From NCBI GenBank assembly GCA_030603465.1, contig JAUVXT010000030.1, forward strand, positions 1 to 15,234: 15,234 nt of DNA. The letters are read 5' to 3'. Source of the DNA: Deltaproteobacteria bacterium. GTDB lineage: Bacteria; Desulfobacterota; Syntrophia; Syntrophales; UBA2210. The position numbers and the translations under genes were made by a program. A model generated the notes under the pieces. It had not been told where the DNA came from. It saw nothing but the letters and a program-made list of their open reading frames with translations, and did not search any database. Positions 6,425-13,740 of this stretch are shown piece after piece (the stretch's first letter is position 1; the number at the start of each line of letters is the position of its first letter).

Positions 6425-7588
6425 ATGGCAACTTCTTTTTTAGTATATGGTCCGTCAATAGTAAATATTGGGATCGGTGCTTCAGAAAGTATAGGTAATT
6501 ATATCAGGTCTTTTGACGGTTCAAGGGTGCTTCTTGTAAGCGATCCGGGTATACAAAAAGCAGGTCTGACAGGGGAGGTTGAAAGAATACTTCAGGATGA
6601 GAATATCAAGAAACATTGTTTTACTGACATTGAACCGGAACCTTCCATAGCGACTGTTGATAAATGCCTCAACTTTGCTCTCAAAAGCGGAGTCGACAGC
6701 ATTGTTGCCATAGGTGGTGGAAGTACTATTGATGTCGCAAAGTCTGTATCAATTTGCTTTAAAGGGGGAAATAGCATAAGGACGTTCCTGGGTTTCGACA
6801 GGGTTAAAGAGCCGGGTATCCCGACCATTGTCATCCCCACCACGTCAGGTAGTGGCAGTGAAGCCAGTATGTCTGCAGTTTTGACCGATGAACGGGACAA
6901 CACAAAGACTGCGGTCTGGAGCCGTTATGTAGTTCCGAATGTTGCTATTATCGATCCTGTGATGACCAGGACAATGCCGGCAACTGTCACGGCAGACACC
7001 GGATCAGATGCACTGAGTCATGCCGTCGAGTCTTATGTTTCTTTGAGATCCAATACAATAACAGATACTTATGCTCTTTCCGCCATTAAAATTATTGGTT
7101 CAAATTTTAAATTGGCCTATGCTGAAGGGGATAATCTTTTCGTACGTCAAAAGATGGCTGAGGCATCTTACCTTGCGGGAATGGCCTTCAGTAATTGCGG
7201 TTTGGGAGCGGGACATGCTCTGGCATATCCATTTACCACATGCTACGGATATTCTCATGGTAGGGCGAATGCCATAATATTGCCTGCCGTTATAAGATAC
7301 AACAGCAACGCCAATGAAGAAAAATATAAAAATATCGCAGAAGCTCTGGGAGAGCAAGTCGCAGGGTTGTCTTTGCCTGAGGCAGCGCTGAAGGCGCCTT
7401 GTGCCGTTGAGAATATTTTGAACAGCGTAGGTATTGCCACTAAAATATCGGCGTACAATATTCCGGAAGATGATCTTTATGGAATGGCTGAAGTGGCAGT
7501 AGCCAATGGACAGAGACTTTTAGTAACTAACCCCAGAGAAGTTTCTATTGATGATGCATGGGGAATTTATATGGAGTCTTACAGGTAG
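6425..7588 (+). CDS. Iron-containing alcohol dehydrogenase (group III ADH)
   Basis: This is an NAD(P)-dependent, Fe2+-dependent dehydrogenase that interconverts an alcohol or hydroxy acid with its aldehyde or keto form in the cytosol. The ATG at 6425 follows GGAGGAG; the upstream in-frame ATG at 6395 has no good site. The product is 387 aa, standard for the family. Residues 97-106 (GGGSTIDVAK) form the nucleotide-binding signature and PTTSGSGSEAS at 138-148 contacts the cofactor. The metal ligands are all present: D195 and H199 in DTGSDALSHA, H264 in GAGHALAYP, H278 in GYSHGRANA. They line up almost exactly with those of E. coli FucO. The family includes lactaldehyde reductase, hydroxybutyrate dehydrogenase and, as a metal-site variant, maleylacetate reductase; the substrate here is not determined. 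It sits between TRAP and a flavoprotein, so it probably acts on the imported compound or a downstream aldehyde. Confidence 0.9.
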   Translation: MATSFLVYGPSIVNIGIGASESIGNYIRSFDGSRVLLVSDPGIQKAGLTGEVERILQDENIKKHCFTDIEPEPSIATVDKCLNFALKSGVDSIVAIGGGSTIDVAKSVSICFKGGNSIRTFLGFDRVKEPGIPTIVIPTTSGSGSEASMSAVLTDERDNTKTAVWSRYVVPNVAIIDPVMTRTMPATVTADTGSDALSHAVESYVSLRSNTITDTYALSAIKIIGSNFKLAYAEGDNLFVRQKMAEASYLAGMAFSNCGLGAGHALAYPFTTCYGYSHGRANAIILPAVIRYNSNANEEKYKNIAEALGEQVAGLSLPEAALKAPCAVENILNSVGIATKISAYNIPEDDLYGMAEVAVANGQRLLVTNPREVSIDDAWGIYMESYR

Positions 7589-7750
7589 ATAAAATAATTT
7601 GAGAAATGAAAGGCGGTCTGCTCTTATCTTTCATCGAACGTTTAACATTAAGAATCAAAGTGTTAGGCTATGAAAGAGAAGTTAAAATAATGTCCATGGC
7701 AGCTTAACTTGATTCTGTTGTCTCGGGGGAGAACCAGAGAAGGGTTGTGT

Positions 7751-7820
7751 TTCATCAAAAAACAAGATGAAGCATGAACGGCTGCTAACTGCGGTTGTAA
7801 TTACTGCCATGGTGCAGTAA
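7751..7820. promoter_or_regulatory. Two inverted repeats in the gap before the FAD oxidoreductase gene
   Basis: The 268-base gap 7589-7856 has no gene. It contains TTCATC (7751-7756) paired with GATGAA (7766-7771), and TTACTGC (7801-7807) paired with GCAGTAA (7814-7820) around CATGGT. The second lies 36 bases before the start codon and could be an operator or a leader hairpin. Neither has a T-tract. No convincing promoter hexamers were found. Confidence 0.3.
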
Positions 7821-7856
7821 AAACCGTTAATCTGTAATATCGTCAAGGAGAGGAAA

Positions 7857-9488
7857 GTGGAGAGGGAAACAGTCCAAACCGATGTGTTGGTAATCGGAGG
7901 AGGGGGGGGCGGCAGCCGGGCCGTCTATGAGGCAAAACGTTTTCATCCCCGGCTCGATGTTACCATGGCAGTAGAGGGGAAATGGGGGAAAACGGGAAGT
8001 ACCGTCTGGGTGGCGTCAGAGGCCCTTGGTATCAATGCCCCCATTAATTCAGCCGAAGACGGAGATTCTCCCGAGATTTTTCTGAAAGATATAATCGAGA
8101 CAGGCCTGGGGACGGCCAATCAGGATCTGGTGAAAATAATAGCCGATGAATCTACGGACAGGATTTATGAACTCGTAGATATGGGAGCCTCCTTTGATAC
8201 CCTGAACGGGAAATTTGTTCAAAAAAAGTTGTCAGGATGCACCAAGGCCAGATCTTTGACCCGTGGGGGGCAGACGGGGGTGGAAATTGTTAATGCCCTT
8301 AGAAATGCTTCTCTGGGAAAAGGCGTTAATGTCATAGAGGAGGTCAGGATTCTTGACCTCATCGTTCGCGATGGTGAAGTCTGGGGAGCCAGAGGAACAA
8401 GGCAGGGTCGCCCGATTGATATATCCGCTAAAGCGGTCATTATGGCTTGCGGAGGAGCGGGAGCCCTTTTCCCCCATACGGTAACGCATACTTCACTGCG
8501 AGGAGACGGTTACGCAATGGCTTGCCGTGCCGGCGCTATGCTGTCCGGCATGGAATTCATCCAGATAGGGCCGGGGGTGGTCTATCCATCCATGCATTTC
8601 ATTATTCATTCCCATATGTGGAGATTTTCACCACGATTGAAAAACCGCCTGGGCGAAAAATTTCTTAAGAATTATGTTCCTTCAGATGTGTCCATAGACG
8701 AGGTAATTTCCTTGAAGGCCATGTCCTTCCCCTTTTCGGTCAGGACCGATGCGCGGTATATCGACATAGCCATGTCCAAAGAGATACTGGCGGGACGCGG
8801 TACCGACCATGGGGGGATTTTCTTTGATATCACACATATTTCCAGAGAAGAACTGCAAGACAAAGCACCCATTACACACAAAACCTTTTTGGATAAGGGC
8901 ATCGATCTTTCTCGTGATGAAATTGAAATTGCACCACTTGTCCAGAGCATGAACGGAGGCATAAAAATCGATAAACATGCAGCTACTACTGTGCGCGGTT
9001 TGTTTGCAGTGGGCGAGGTGTCAGGTGGCGTGCACGGAGCGGACCGTCCGGGCGGAAACAATCTGGCAGATAGCCAGGTATTCGGATACAGAGGCGGCCA
9101 GGCGGCGGCAAGGTTTGCTGTTGAACGTTCCGGTGATTTGATCCCTGCAGAATCCGGACAAATTCTCAATATCGATTCTGGTGCCGACGACAAGCTTGAA
9201 GATATTTATTCCGCAATCGACGCGGCCCTTATGGTCGTCAGAAATAAGGAAAATCTGGATGTACTGCTGAATAAGATCGATTCATATCGTGATAACTGTG
9301 ACTCTCTGGATGTTGCCACCGATAACATTCTTCTCGTAGCTGAAATGATAGCCAAATCAGCGTTGCTGCGTGAAGAGAGCAGAGGCATACACTATCGGGA
9401 GGATTTTCCTGGAACTAACAAGTCATACAATAGGGCCACGTTAGTGCGAAGGGATGACGAAGGTGCAGTAGAAGCGTCTTTCGAATAG
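7857..9488 (+). CDS. FAD-dependent oxidoreductase of the fumarate reductase/succinate dehydrogenase flavoprotein family
   Basis: This is a cytosolic flavoenzyme (543 aa) that probably carries out a dehydrogenation or reduction next to a carboxylate or carbonyl. It starts at GTG 7857 after AAGGAGAGG. The N-terminal Rossmann motif is VLVIGGGGGGSRAVYEAKR at ~10-28. A second FAD contact is AVIMACGGAGALFPHT at 193-208. The C-terminal FAD loop is GLFAVGEVSGGVHGADRPGG at 381-400, followed by NNLADSQVFG. R397 matches the substrate Arg of the family (R.GGN). H207 and R214-GDGYAM match the region before the active site. Several succinate/fumarate signatures are changed: the Q-F-H-P-T segment reads IQIGPG (235-240), and the H-Y-T-M-G-G segment reads VQSMNGG (362-368). 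The His that anchors covalent FAD is also absent (GKTGSTVW). The substrate is therefore probably not succinate or fumarate. No Fe-S or membrane subunit is adjacent, so its electron partner is unknown. Confidence 0.8.
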   Translation: MERETVQTDVLVIGGGGGGSRAVYEAKRFHPRLDVTMAVEGKWGKTGSTVWVASEALGINAPINSAEDGDSPEIFLKDIIETGLGTANQDLVKIIADESTDRIYELVDMGASFDTLNGKFVQKKLSGCTKARSLTRGGQTGVEIVNALRNASLGKGVNVIEEVRILDLIVRDGEVWGARGTRQGRPIDISAKAVIMACGGAGALFPHTVTHTSLRGDGYAMACRAGAMLSGMEFIQIGPGVVYPSMHFIIHSHMWRFSPRLKNRLGEKFLKNYVPSDVSIDEVISLKAMSFPFSVRTDARYIDIAMSKEILAGRGTDHGGIFFDITHISREELQDKAPITHKTFLDKGIDLSRDEIEIAPLVQSMNGGIKIDKHAATTVRGLFAVGEVSGGVHGADRPGGNNLADSQVFGYRGGQAAARFAVERSGDLIPAESGQILNIDSGADDKLEDIYSAIDAALMVVRNKENLDVLLNKIDSYRDNCDSLDVATDNILLVAEMIAKSALLREESRGIHYREDFPGTNKSYNRATLVRRDDEGAVEASFE

Positions 9489-9491
9489 TGA

Positions 9492-9500
9492 TTGGTCCAA
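9492..9500. promoter_or_regulatory. Short palindrome TTGGTCCAA upstream of the lyase/RraA operon
   Basis: The palindrome has 4-base arms around a central T, 22 bases before the TTGACT hexamer at 9522. It resembles a shortened version of the candidate FCD operator at 1729-1741. Alternatively, the stretch 9495-9516 could be a weak terminator of the FAD gene, because an imperfect stem (GGTCC with GGAACC) is followed by a run of six Ts. Confidence 0.3.
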
Positions 9501-9521
9501 GGGGAACCTATTTTTTCTGAG

Positions 9522-9554
9522 TTGACTCTCTTTTTACGGTGTGTGTGATATAAT
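9522..9554 (+). promoter_or_regulatory. Extended -10 promoter for the lyase/RraA sub-operon
   Basis: A perfect extended -10 element, TGATATAAT, ends at 9554. TTGACT at 9522-9527 is a good -35 hexamer but lies 21 bases away, longer than optimal, so the extended -10 may do most of the work. The leader to the start codon at 9678 would be about 115 bases. Confidence 0.55.
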
Positions 9555-9677
9555 GGGAATCAAAAGTGTCGTGTTGTGCTAAGATGACGCGTGTATGTTT
9601 AACAGGGTCTGGCATTGGGTTGCGCGAGGATTGAAAGGGCAGCTACAGTTTATTATATTTCTTGTGGAGCAAAAAGC

Positions 9678-11105
9678 ATGAAAAACAAAATTACTGACTT
9701 GCTGGATAAAGTTGGTGAAGATTTATCCAATAATGTACTTACTCTGGGAGAACTTGTTGATATTGCAGAAAAGGAAAAGGTTCCCCTGAGCCGACTCGTC
9801 GTTGCCGAGGCGATGGTAAAAGAAGAGAGCACTTATGAGGAAATTCTGGAGCGCGCATCTGCGATTTTCGGCCATAACTTTAATGCACTGGAAGTTGGAT
9901 TGACAACGGGCAGGAGCTTTCTTCTGGGCACGGTCGGTTCCGATCTCGCGAAGCACGACGACCTGCCCCTTATGCAAGACTCGCTGTTAGACCGGGCCGT
10001 CATGTATACACTGGCCACTGAGGTAGGGAACCATGAAATCGGTCTTCGGCCCTGCGCGGGTACGGGTGATTCCTGCCCCTATACGGGTCTGATAAAAGCC
10101 CTCCAGGAGGAAGGATATAATAAAGACGAGTTAGGATGTGCCACCACACTCATCCTGAAAGTGGGTAGCATTTTCAGGGGAGGAAAACAGACGACGGGCT
10201 GTAACATGGAAGGTTTTGGTGCGGGAGCGGCAGCAACGGCGGCGGCGCTGACCGATTTGAGAGGCGGTACTGCGCGACAGGTCGCCAAGGCCATGGTGCT
10301 GGCACTCTCCCCGACAATTGCCGTGCCCTGCACACCACGAGTTATGGTGGCCGGTCTCTGCGCAACCCATATTGGCAGTGCAATACTTACGGGAAATCTG
10401 GCGTCCAATCTTGTTTTGAAAAGTACCATCCCCGTCGATGTCGATATCGATGTCATGATTGCCATGGCTGCGCGGATACATACCGAGGCTGCGCCGGTAA
10501 TCACCGACATCAATCTGGAATATATGGGACCCTATTTTCAGAAAAAACCGCAGATTGAACCATTCGTCGATGAAGAAGTGAGAAAGGTTGAAAAGAGTAA
10601 TGCCGAGAAGATCGTTAAACAGTCACGTGAAGAAATTCGAAAGCTCATAGCGTCATCACGTCCTGTGACGAAGATTCTTGGCGATGTCGTTGTCGGCGGG
10701 AGCAGTATGGCTGTGGGATCGCCAACCAATATGGCACGAATCTGTCATGAAATGGTTGCCGGCAAAATAAAGAAGATAGAGATCGAACTTACGATAGACC
10801 TTTTTACGCGCCGGGCCATCAACGCGCCGGCTATACTGATGGGCGCCATCTACGGTGCAAAGACCGATGACGTGGACATGTATCATTCGATATTTCAGCG
10901 GCCGGAAATCAAAGATATAGAGGTTATCATTAAAAAGGCAGACATGCCCGAAGTACAACGTATCAGGATAGAGGCCACGAAAAAGAGCGCCATGGTCGAT
11001 GCCAGGAATCGTGGTGGCGGACGAGTGGCCATTATCGATGCCACACCATCAGTGGAAGAGGCCGTCCAGGCTGCCGAGCGCTTGGGTATTGAAGTAGTTG
11101 AATGA
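9678..11105 (+). CDS. Serine-dehydratase-like [4Fe-4S] lyase with alpha-then-beta domain order
   Basis: This is a putative cytosolic Fe-S hydro-lyase or ammonia-lyase (475 aa). The ATG at 9678 follows TGGAG at good spacing; the upstream TTG at 9615 is unlikely. Residues ~75-280 resemble the alpha (catalytic) domain of bacterial L-serine dehydratases: RPCAGTGDSCPYTG at 124-137, TTGCNMEGFGAGAAATAAAL at 172-191, RGGTARQVAKAM at 195-206, and VPCTPRVMVAGLCA at 216-229. C175, C218 and C228 fall where the family's three cluster cysteines lie. Residues ~330-455 look like a diverged beta domain. VVGGSSMAVGSPTNMARI at 338-355 aligns with the I-G-P-S-S-S-H-T-x-G-P-M motif, though the SHT itself is lost. 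TIDLFTRRAINAPAILMGAIYG follows, and GGGRVAIID (447-455) comes near the end. Known single-chain enzymes are beta-then-alpha; here the order is reversed. The substrate need not be serine. It opens a tight operon with three RraA-like genes. Confidence 0.7.
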   Translation: MKNKITDLLDKVGEDLSNNVLTLGELVDIAEKEKVPLSRLVVAEAMVKEESTYEEILERASAIFGHNFNALEVGLTTGRSFLLGTVGSDLAKHDDLPLMQDSLLDRAVMYTLATEVGNHEIGLRPCAGTGDSCPYTGLIKALQEEGYNKDELGCATTLILKVGSIFRGGKQTTGCNMEGFGAGAAATAAALTDLRGGTARQVAKAMVLALSPTIAVPCTPRVMVAGLCATHIGSAILTGNLASNLVLKSTIPVDVDIDVMIAMAARIHTEAAPVITDINLEYMGPYFQKKPQIEPFVDEEVRKVEKSNAEKIVKQSREEIRKLIASSRPVTKILGDVVVGGSSMAVGSPTNMARICHEMVAGKIKKIEIELTIDLFTRRAINAPAILMGAIYGAKTDDVDMYHSIFQRPEIKDIEVIIKKADMPEVQRIRIEATKKSAMVDARNRGGGRVAIIDATPSVEEAVQAAERLGIEVVE

Positions 11106-11123
11106 TTGAAGGAGATAGATTAT

Positions 11124-11810
11124 ATGAGTGGATTTAACAATGTTATTCATAACATTGAGCGTGTTCCGAGAGACCTCGTCGAATCAATGAGTGCATTGCC
11201 CACGGCAACAATAAGTGAGGCCTACGGCAGTAAAGGGGCTCTTTTCAATTACATCAAACCCATAAGAACAGGCATGAAACTCTGCGGTTCCGTAATTCCC
11301 GTCAAGGCCCGGCCGGGGGATAATCTCCTAGCGCATAAGGCCATATACGTTGCCAAGCCGGGCGATGTTCTCCTCATAGACACCTGTTCCTTCGTCGAAG
11401 GCGGGTTCTGGGGAGGCATTATGACCGAAGCGGCTCAAAAGCAGGGCATAGAGGGACTGGTAACGGATGGTGCAGTTCGTGATACGGAAGAGATTGCCGA
11501 GATGGGTTTCCCCGTCTTTTGCCAGGCCGTTTCAATTAAGGGTACGACGAAGACAAGTCTTGGTACAATCAATCATCCCATTCACTTTGGGGGTATAAAA
11601 ATAAGGCCCGGAGATTTAATCGTCGGTGATGCGGACGGGGTTGTTGTTATAGCTCGGGATGATGTTGAGGATGTGTTGAAAAAGGCTCAGGAACGAGAGG
11701 AAAAGGAAAAGAAGATCTGTGAGCAGATTAAAGCGGGGAAGACGACGCTTGAACTCTACGGTTTTACGGAAATACTGGAACGGGAAGGACTGAAAGAAGA
11801 AGAGGTGTAG
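11124..11810 (+). CDS. RraA/HMG-aldolase-like protein, copy 1 of 3
   Basis: This belongs to the RraA-like fold family, which includes 4-hydroxy-4-methyl-2-oxoglutarate/4-carboxy-4-hydroxy-2-oxoadipate aldolases (products pyruvate or oxaloacetate) and RNase E inhibitors. The ATG at 11124 has AAGGAG 9 bases upstream; an in-frame TTG at 11106 would abut the previous gene's stop. The product is 228 aa. Landmarks are LPTATISEAYG at 25-35, AKPGDVLLID at 77-86, WGGIMTEAA at 96-104 and VTDGAVRDTEE at 113-123. R119 and D120 are in the position of the substrate-binding Arg and metal-binding Asp. RPGDLIVGDADGVVVI lies at 161-176. The C-terminal tail from ~180 is highly charged and helical. It is the most diverged of the three at the N-terminus, with Glu and Tyr where the others have D-A-L-D-K. 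Confidence 0.82.
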   Translation: MSGFNNVIHNIERVPRDLVESMSALPTATISEAYGSKGALFNYIKPIRTGMKLCGSVIPVKARPGDNLLAHKAIYVAKPGDVLLIDTCSFVEGGFWGGIMTEAAQKQGIEGLVTDGAVRDTEEIAEMGFPVFCQAVSIKGTTKTSLGTINHPIHFGGIKIRPGDLIVGDADGVVVIARDDVEDVLKKAQEREEKEKKICEQIKAGKTTLELYGFTEILEREGLKEEEV

Positions 11811-11812
11811 TT

Positions 11813-12484
11813 ATGGACAGAGAAACATTTGATCAAAAATATAGGAAGCGACTGGAAAGACTGTCGACGACAAACCTTTCCGATGCCCTGGACAAGGTGG
11901 GCATCCGGGGAGCGATTATAGGCATCGGGCCCCTTCTGGGCGTACCGAGGGTGGTGGGACGGGCCGTTACCATCAAGATTACGGCAGCGGGCATGACTCC
12001 ATCGAAACATCACCTTGGAACCGAAGCTATTGCCTCCGCGCAGGAAGGCGATGTCATTGCCATCGACAATAAAGGTGATACGCGAAATAATTGTTGGGGC
12101 GAAATCCTGTCCTGCGCGGCCAAGATGAAAGGCGTGTCAGGCGTCATCATTGACGGCGCTGCGCGCGATGTTGACATATGCGAGGAACTGGGATTTCCTA
12201 TCTTTGCGCGGGGTATCGTGCCGATAACCGCCCGGGGACGAATCATGCAGGAGGATTTTAATTGTCTCATTCGCCTCGGTGATGTCCAGGTAAGGCCGGG
12301 TGATATCCTTGTGGGAGACATTAATGGCGTTGTGGTTATTCCTCCGGAGAAGATAGATGAAGTCCTCGAGGAGGCCGAGAAGATTATGGAGAAGGAGGAA
12401 GCCATGAAAAAAGACATCCTCGCCGGTCTCGACATCCTGGAAGTCGACGCAAAGTATAAGTATGAACAGATGTTAAAGAAGTGA
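11813..12484 (+). CDS. RraA/HMG-aldolase-like protein, copy 2 of 3
   Basis: The product is 223 aa from ATG 11813, two bases after the previous stop, with GAGG just upstream inside the preceding gene; translation is almost certainly coupled. The RraA-like fold is shown by LSTTNLSDALDKVG at 17-30, AQEGDVIAIDNKGDT at 76-90, WGEILSCAA at 95-103, and GVIIDGAARDVDI at 110-122, with R118/D119 retained. RPGDILVGDINGVVVIP follows later. It aligns end to end with copies 1 and 3 but by eye at well under half identity, so this is an old duplication and not a recent repeat. It could be a second aldolase with different specificity, or one subunit of a mixed oligomer, since the family forms trimers and hexamers with shared active sites. 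An RNase E regulatory role is unlikely in this catabolic context. Confidence 0.82.
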   Translation: MDRETFDQKYRKRLERLSTTNLSDALDKVGIRGAIIGIGPLLGVPRVVGRAVTIKITAAGMTPSKHHLGTEAIASAQEGDVIAIDNKGDTRNNCWGEILSCAAKMKGVSGVIIDGAARDVDICEELGFPIFARGIVPITARGRIMQEDFNCLIRLGDVQVRPGDILVGDINGVVVIPPEKIDEVLEEAEKIMEKEEAMKKDILAGLDILEVDAKYKYEQMLKK

Positions 12485-12508
12485 GTGGAGATGATGGAGG
12501 TTGGCACA

Positions 12509-13177
12509 ATGGGACAGAAAAGACCTGACCCTGAATTGGTGAAGGAAATTGGAGCATATTCGACGGCAACCATTTCAGATGCCCTGGACAAGTTAGGCAT
12601 TGCCGGCGGGTGTCTTGGCATTAAACCCGTTGTTCAGGGTGTAAAAATGGTGGGGACTGCCTTCACTGTTCGTTACGTACCCGTCGGTTACGTGAAGGGT
12701 ACCGTTGGGGATTTTCTTGATGATGTTGCCCCTGGAGAAGTGATCGTTCTCGATAACAACGGCAGGACAGACTGCACCGTCTGGGGAGATATCATGACAG
12801 TAACGGCCAAGGTGACAGGAATTGCGGGGACGGTCATAGATGGCGTCTGCCGTGATATTCCTACTATTTTAGAGGAAAAGTATCCCATATTTACCCGCGG
12901 AAGCTTTATGATGACCGGTAAAGATCGTGTAACGGTAGAGGCGATTAATGCCACGGTTTCTATTGGTAATGTTCAGATAAAGCCTGCGGATATTCTGGTT
13001 GGTGATGACAGCGGCGTTGTGGTGGTGCCGCAAGAGATGGTCCGGGAGGTACTTGAAATAGCCAAAGTTGTCGAAGGGGCGGAAAGCCGGATTGTAGAGG
13101 CTGTTAAGGGTGGCATGAGCCTGAAGGAGGCCCGTTTAAAGTGCGGGTATCATTCTTTGCAGACAAAGAATAAGTAA
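12509..13177 (+). CDS. RraA/HMG-aldolase-like protein, copy 3 of 3
   Basis: The ATG at 12509 is chosen because GGAGG lies 8 bases upstream. In-frame GTG 12485 or ATGs 12491/12494 are possible but have weaker sites. The product is 222 aa. It shows the RraA-like pattern YSTATISDALDKLG at 17-30, APGEVIVLDNNGRTD at 74-88, WGDIMTVTA at 92-100, GTVIDGVCRDIPTI at 107-120 with R115/D116, and KPADILVGDDSGVVVVP further on. Its WGD matches the Gly-Asp form common in characterised HMG/CHA aldolases, whereas copies 1 and 2 have WGG and WGE. That makes copy 3 the likeliest true aldolase, on weak grounds. It ends the sub-operon; 73 bases separate it from the broken TAXI gene and no terminator was found. Confidence 0.82.
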   Translation: MGQKRPDPELVKEIGAYSTATISDALDKLGIAGGCLGIKPVVQGVKMVGTAFTVRYVPVGYVKGTVGDFLDDVAPGEVIVLDNNGRTDCTVWGDIMTVTAKVTGIAGTVIDGVCRDIPTILEEKYPIFTRGSFMMTGKDRVTVEAINATVSIGNVQIKPADILVGDDSGVVVVPQEMVREVLEIAKVVEGAESRIVEAVKGGMSLKEARLKCGYHSLQTKNK

Positions 13178-13250
13178 GCTTCAGGTTCTGGATAATTAAG
13201 GCGCTTTTATGAAATTTTTTGAAACAGCAGAAGAGAAGAAGGTATGTATT

Positions 13251-13397
13251 ATGTTAAAGAGGATTAGTGCACTGGTGGCAATAGTTTTTCTGGTATTTGC
13301 CGTGTCGGCACACACTGCCAAGGTTATCAGTATTGGCACAGCCCCTGCTGGTGGTGCCTGGTATGCAAATGGCGACGCGTTCATGGCGGTATCATAA
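13251..13397 (+). pseudogene. Truncated 5' end of a TAXI-family TRAP solute receptor gene
   Basis: The ATG at 13251 follows AAGAAGG. The first ~24 residues form a signal peptide (MLKRISALVAIVFLVFAVSA). Residues 25-45 read KVISIGTAPAGGAWY and continue to FMAV, the start of the TAXI receptor domain (I-G-T-x-P-x-G-G-x-x-Y). Homology ends near 13388, where the sequence joins a group II intron maturase fragment, and the frame stops at TAA 13395-13397. An intact receptor would be ~320 aa, so over 85% is missing. No downstream exon reappears after the intron remnant, so insertion was followed by deletion. It was probably a second importer serving the same cluster. Confidence 0.65.
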
Positions 13398-13738
13398 ATA
13401 TTATCTGCATAGACGGCCGAGACAAAAGGCTATAAAAGGACTGCTAGTTGGTAGTCGGCAAGGATTGCATCGGAGCTTGAGAGAGGTCATAAGTGAACTG
13501 ACCCCAATTCTGAGAGGATGGAGAAACTACTTTGCGGCAGGAAATTCATCCCGGCAGTTTCAGAAAATTTGACTCCTATGTACGAGAAAGGCTTCTGCTG
13601 TTCTTGAGCAAGAAGCATGCAAAAGCGGGACGAGGCTGGGGTTCATGATGGAAGAATGTCGACTTCCGGGCAGAAGGTCTCTATTGTCTTTCCGGGATGG
13701 TCAGATGGTACAGAGGCAGCGTGCATGCCTATGGATGA
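13384..13738 (+). pseudogene. Decayed C-terminal fragment of a group II intron reverse transcriptase/maturase
   Basis: From TGG 13384 the frame reads WRYHKYYLHRRPRQKAIKG, then SLREVISELTPILRGWRNYF and AAGNSSRQFQ. This matches the thumb/maturase (domain X) end of group II intron proteins (YLHR.PS.KA..., L.P.LRGW.NYFR.GNS...F). At about 13571 a frameshift is needed to continue with FDSYVRERLLLFLSKKHAKA and GRGWGS. An in-frame TGA lies at 13648-13650. After it WKNVDFRAEGLYCLSG, then MVRWYRGSVHA, completes the usual C-terminal YRLSGTVR...AHA pattern and stops at 13736-13738. The reverse transcriptase core and N-terminus are absent. The fragment begins at the break in the TAXI gene, so it is the 3' part of an inactivated intron left by a deletion. 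Confidence 0.8.
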
Positions 13739-13740
13739 GT

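Noticed and set aside
6425..7588. Maleylacetate reductase identity for the Fe-ADH, which would suggest aromatic ring cleavage
   Set aside because: All Fe2+ ligands (D195, H199, H264, H278) are present as in FucO-type enzymes. Maleylacetate reductases have a different metal-site pattern, so the identity cannot be claimed.
8672..9193. 173-aa minus-strand open frame
   Set aside because: It is antisense to the FAD oxidoreductase, whose FAD loop lies in this stretch. It has no ribosome site or recognisable domain.
9615..9677. Upstream TTG start for the Fe-S lyase
   Set aside because: It adds 21 unconserved residues. The ATG at 9678 has a GGAG at normal spacing and gives a natural N-terminus.
12010..12621. 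203-aa minus-strand open frame
   Set aside because: It lies antisense to two well-supported RraA-like genes, has Ser/Pro/Ile-rich composition typical of a shadow frame, and shows no family motif.
11124..13177. RNase E activity regulator function for the RraA-like proteins
   Set aside because: They sit in a catabolic operon and keep the aldolase R-D pair. The RraA name refers to the fold family, not the role here.
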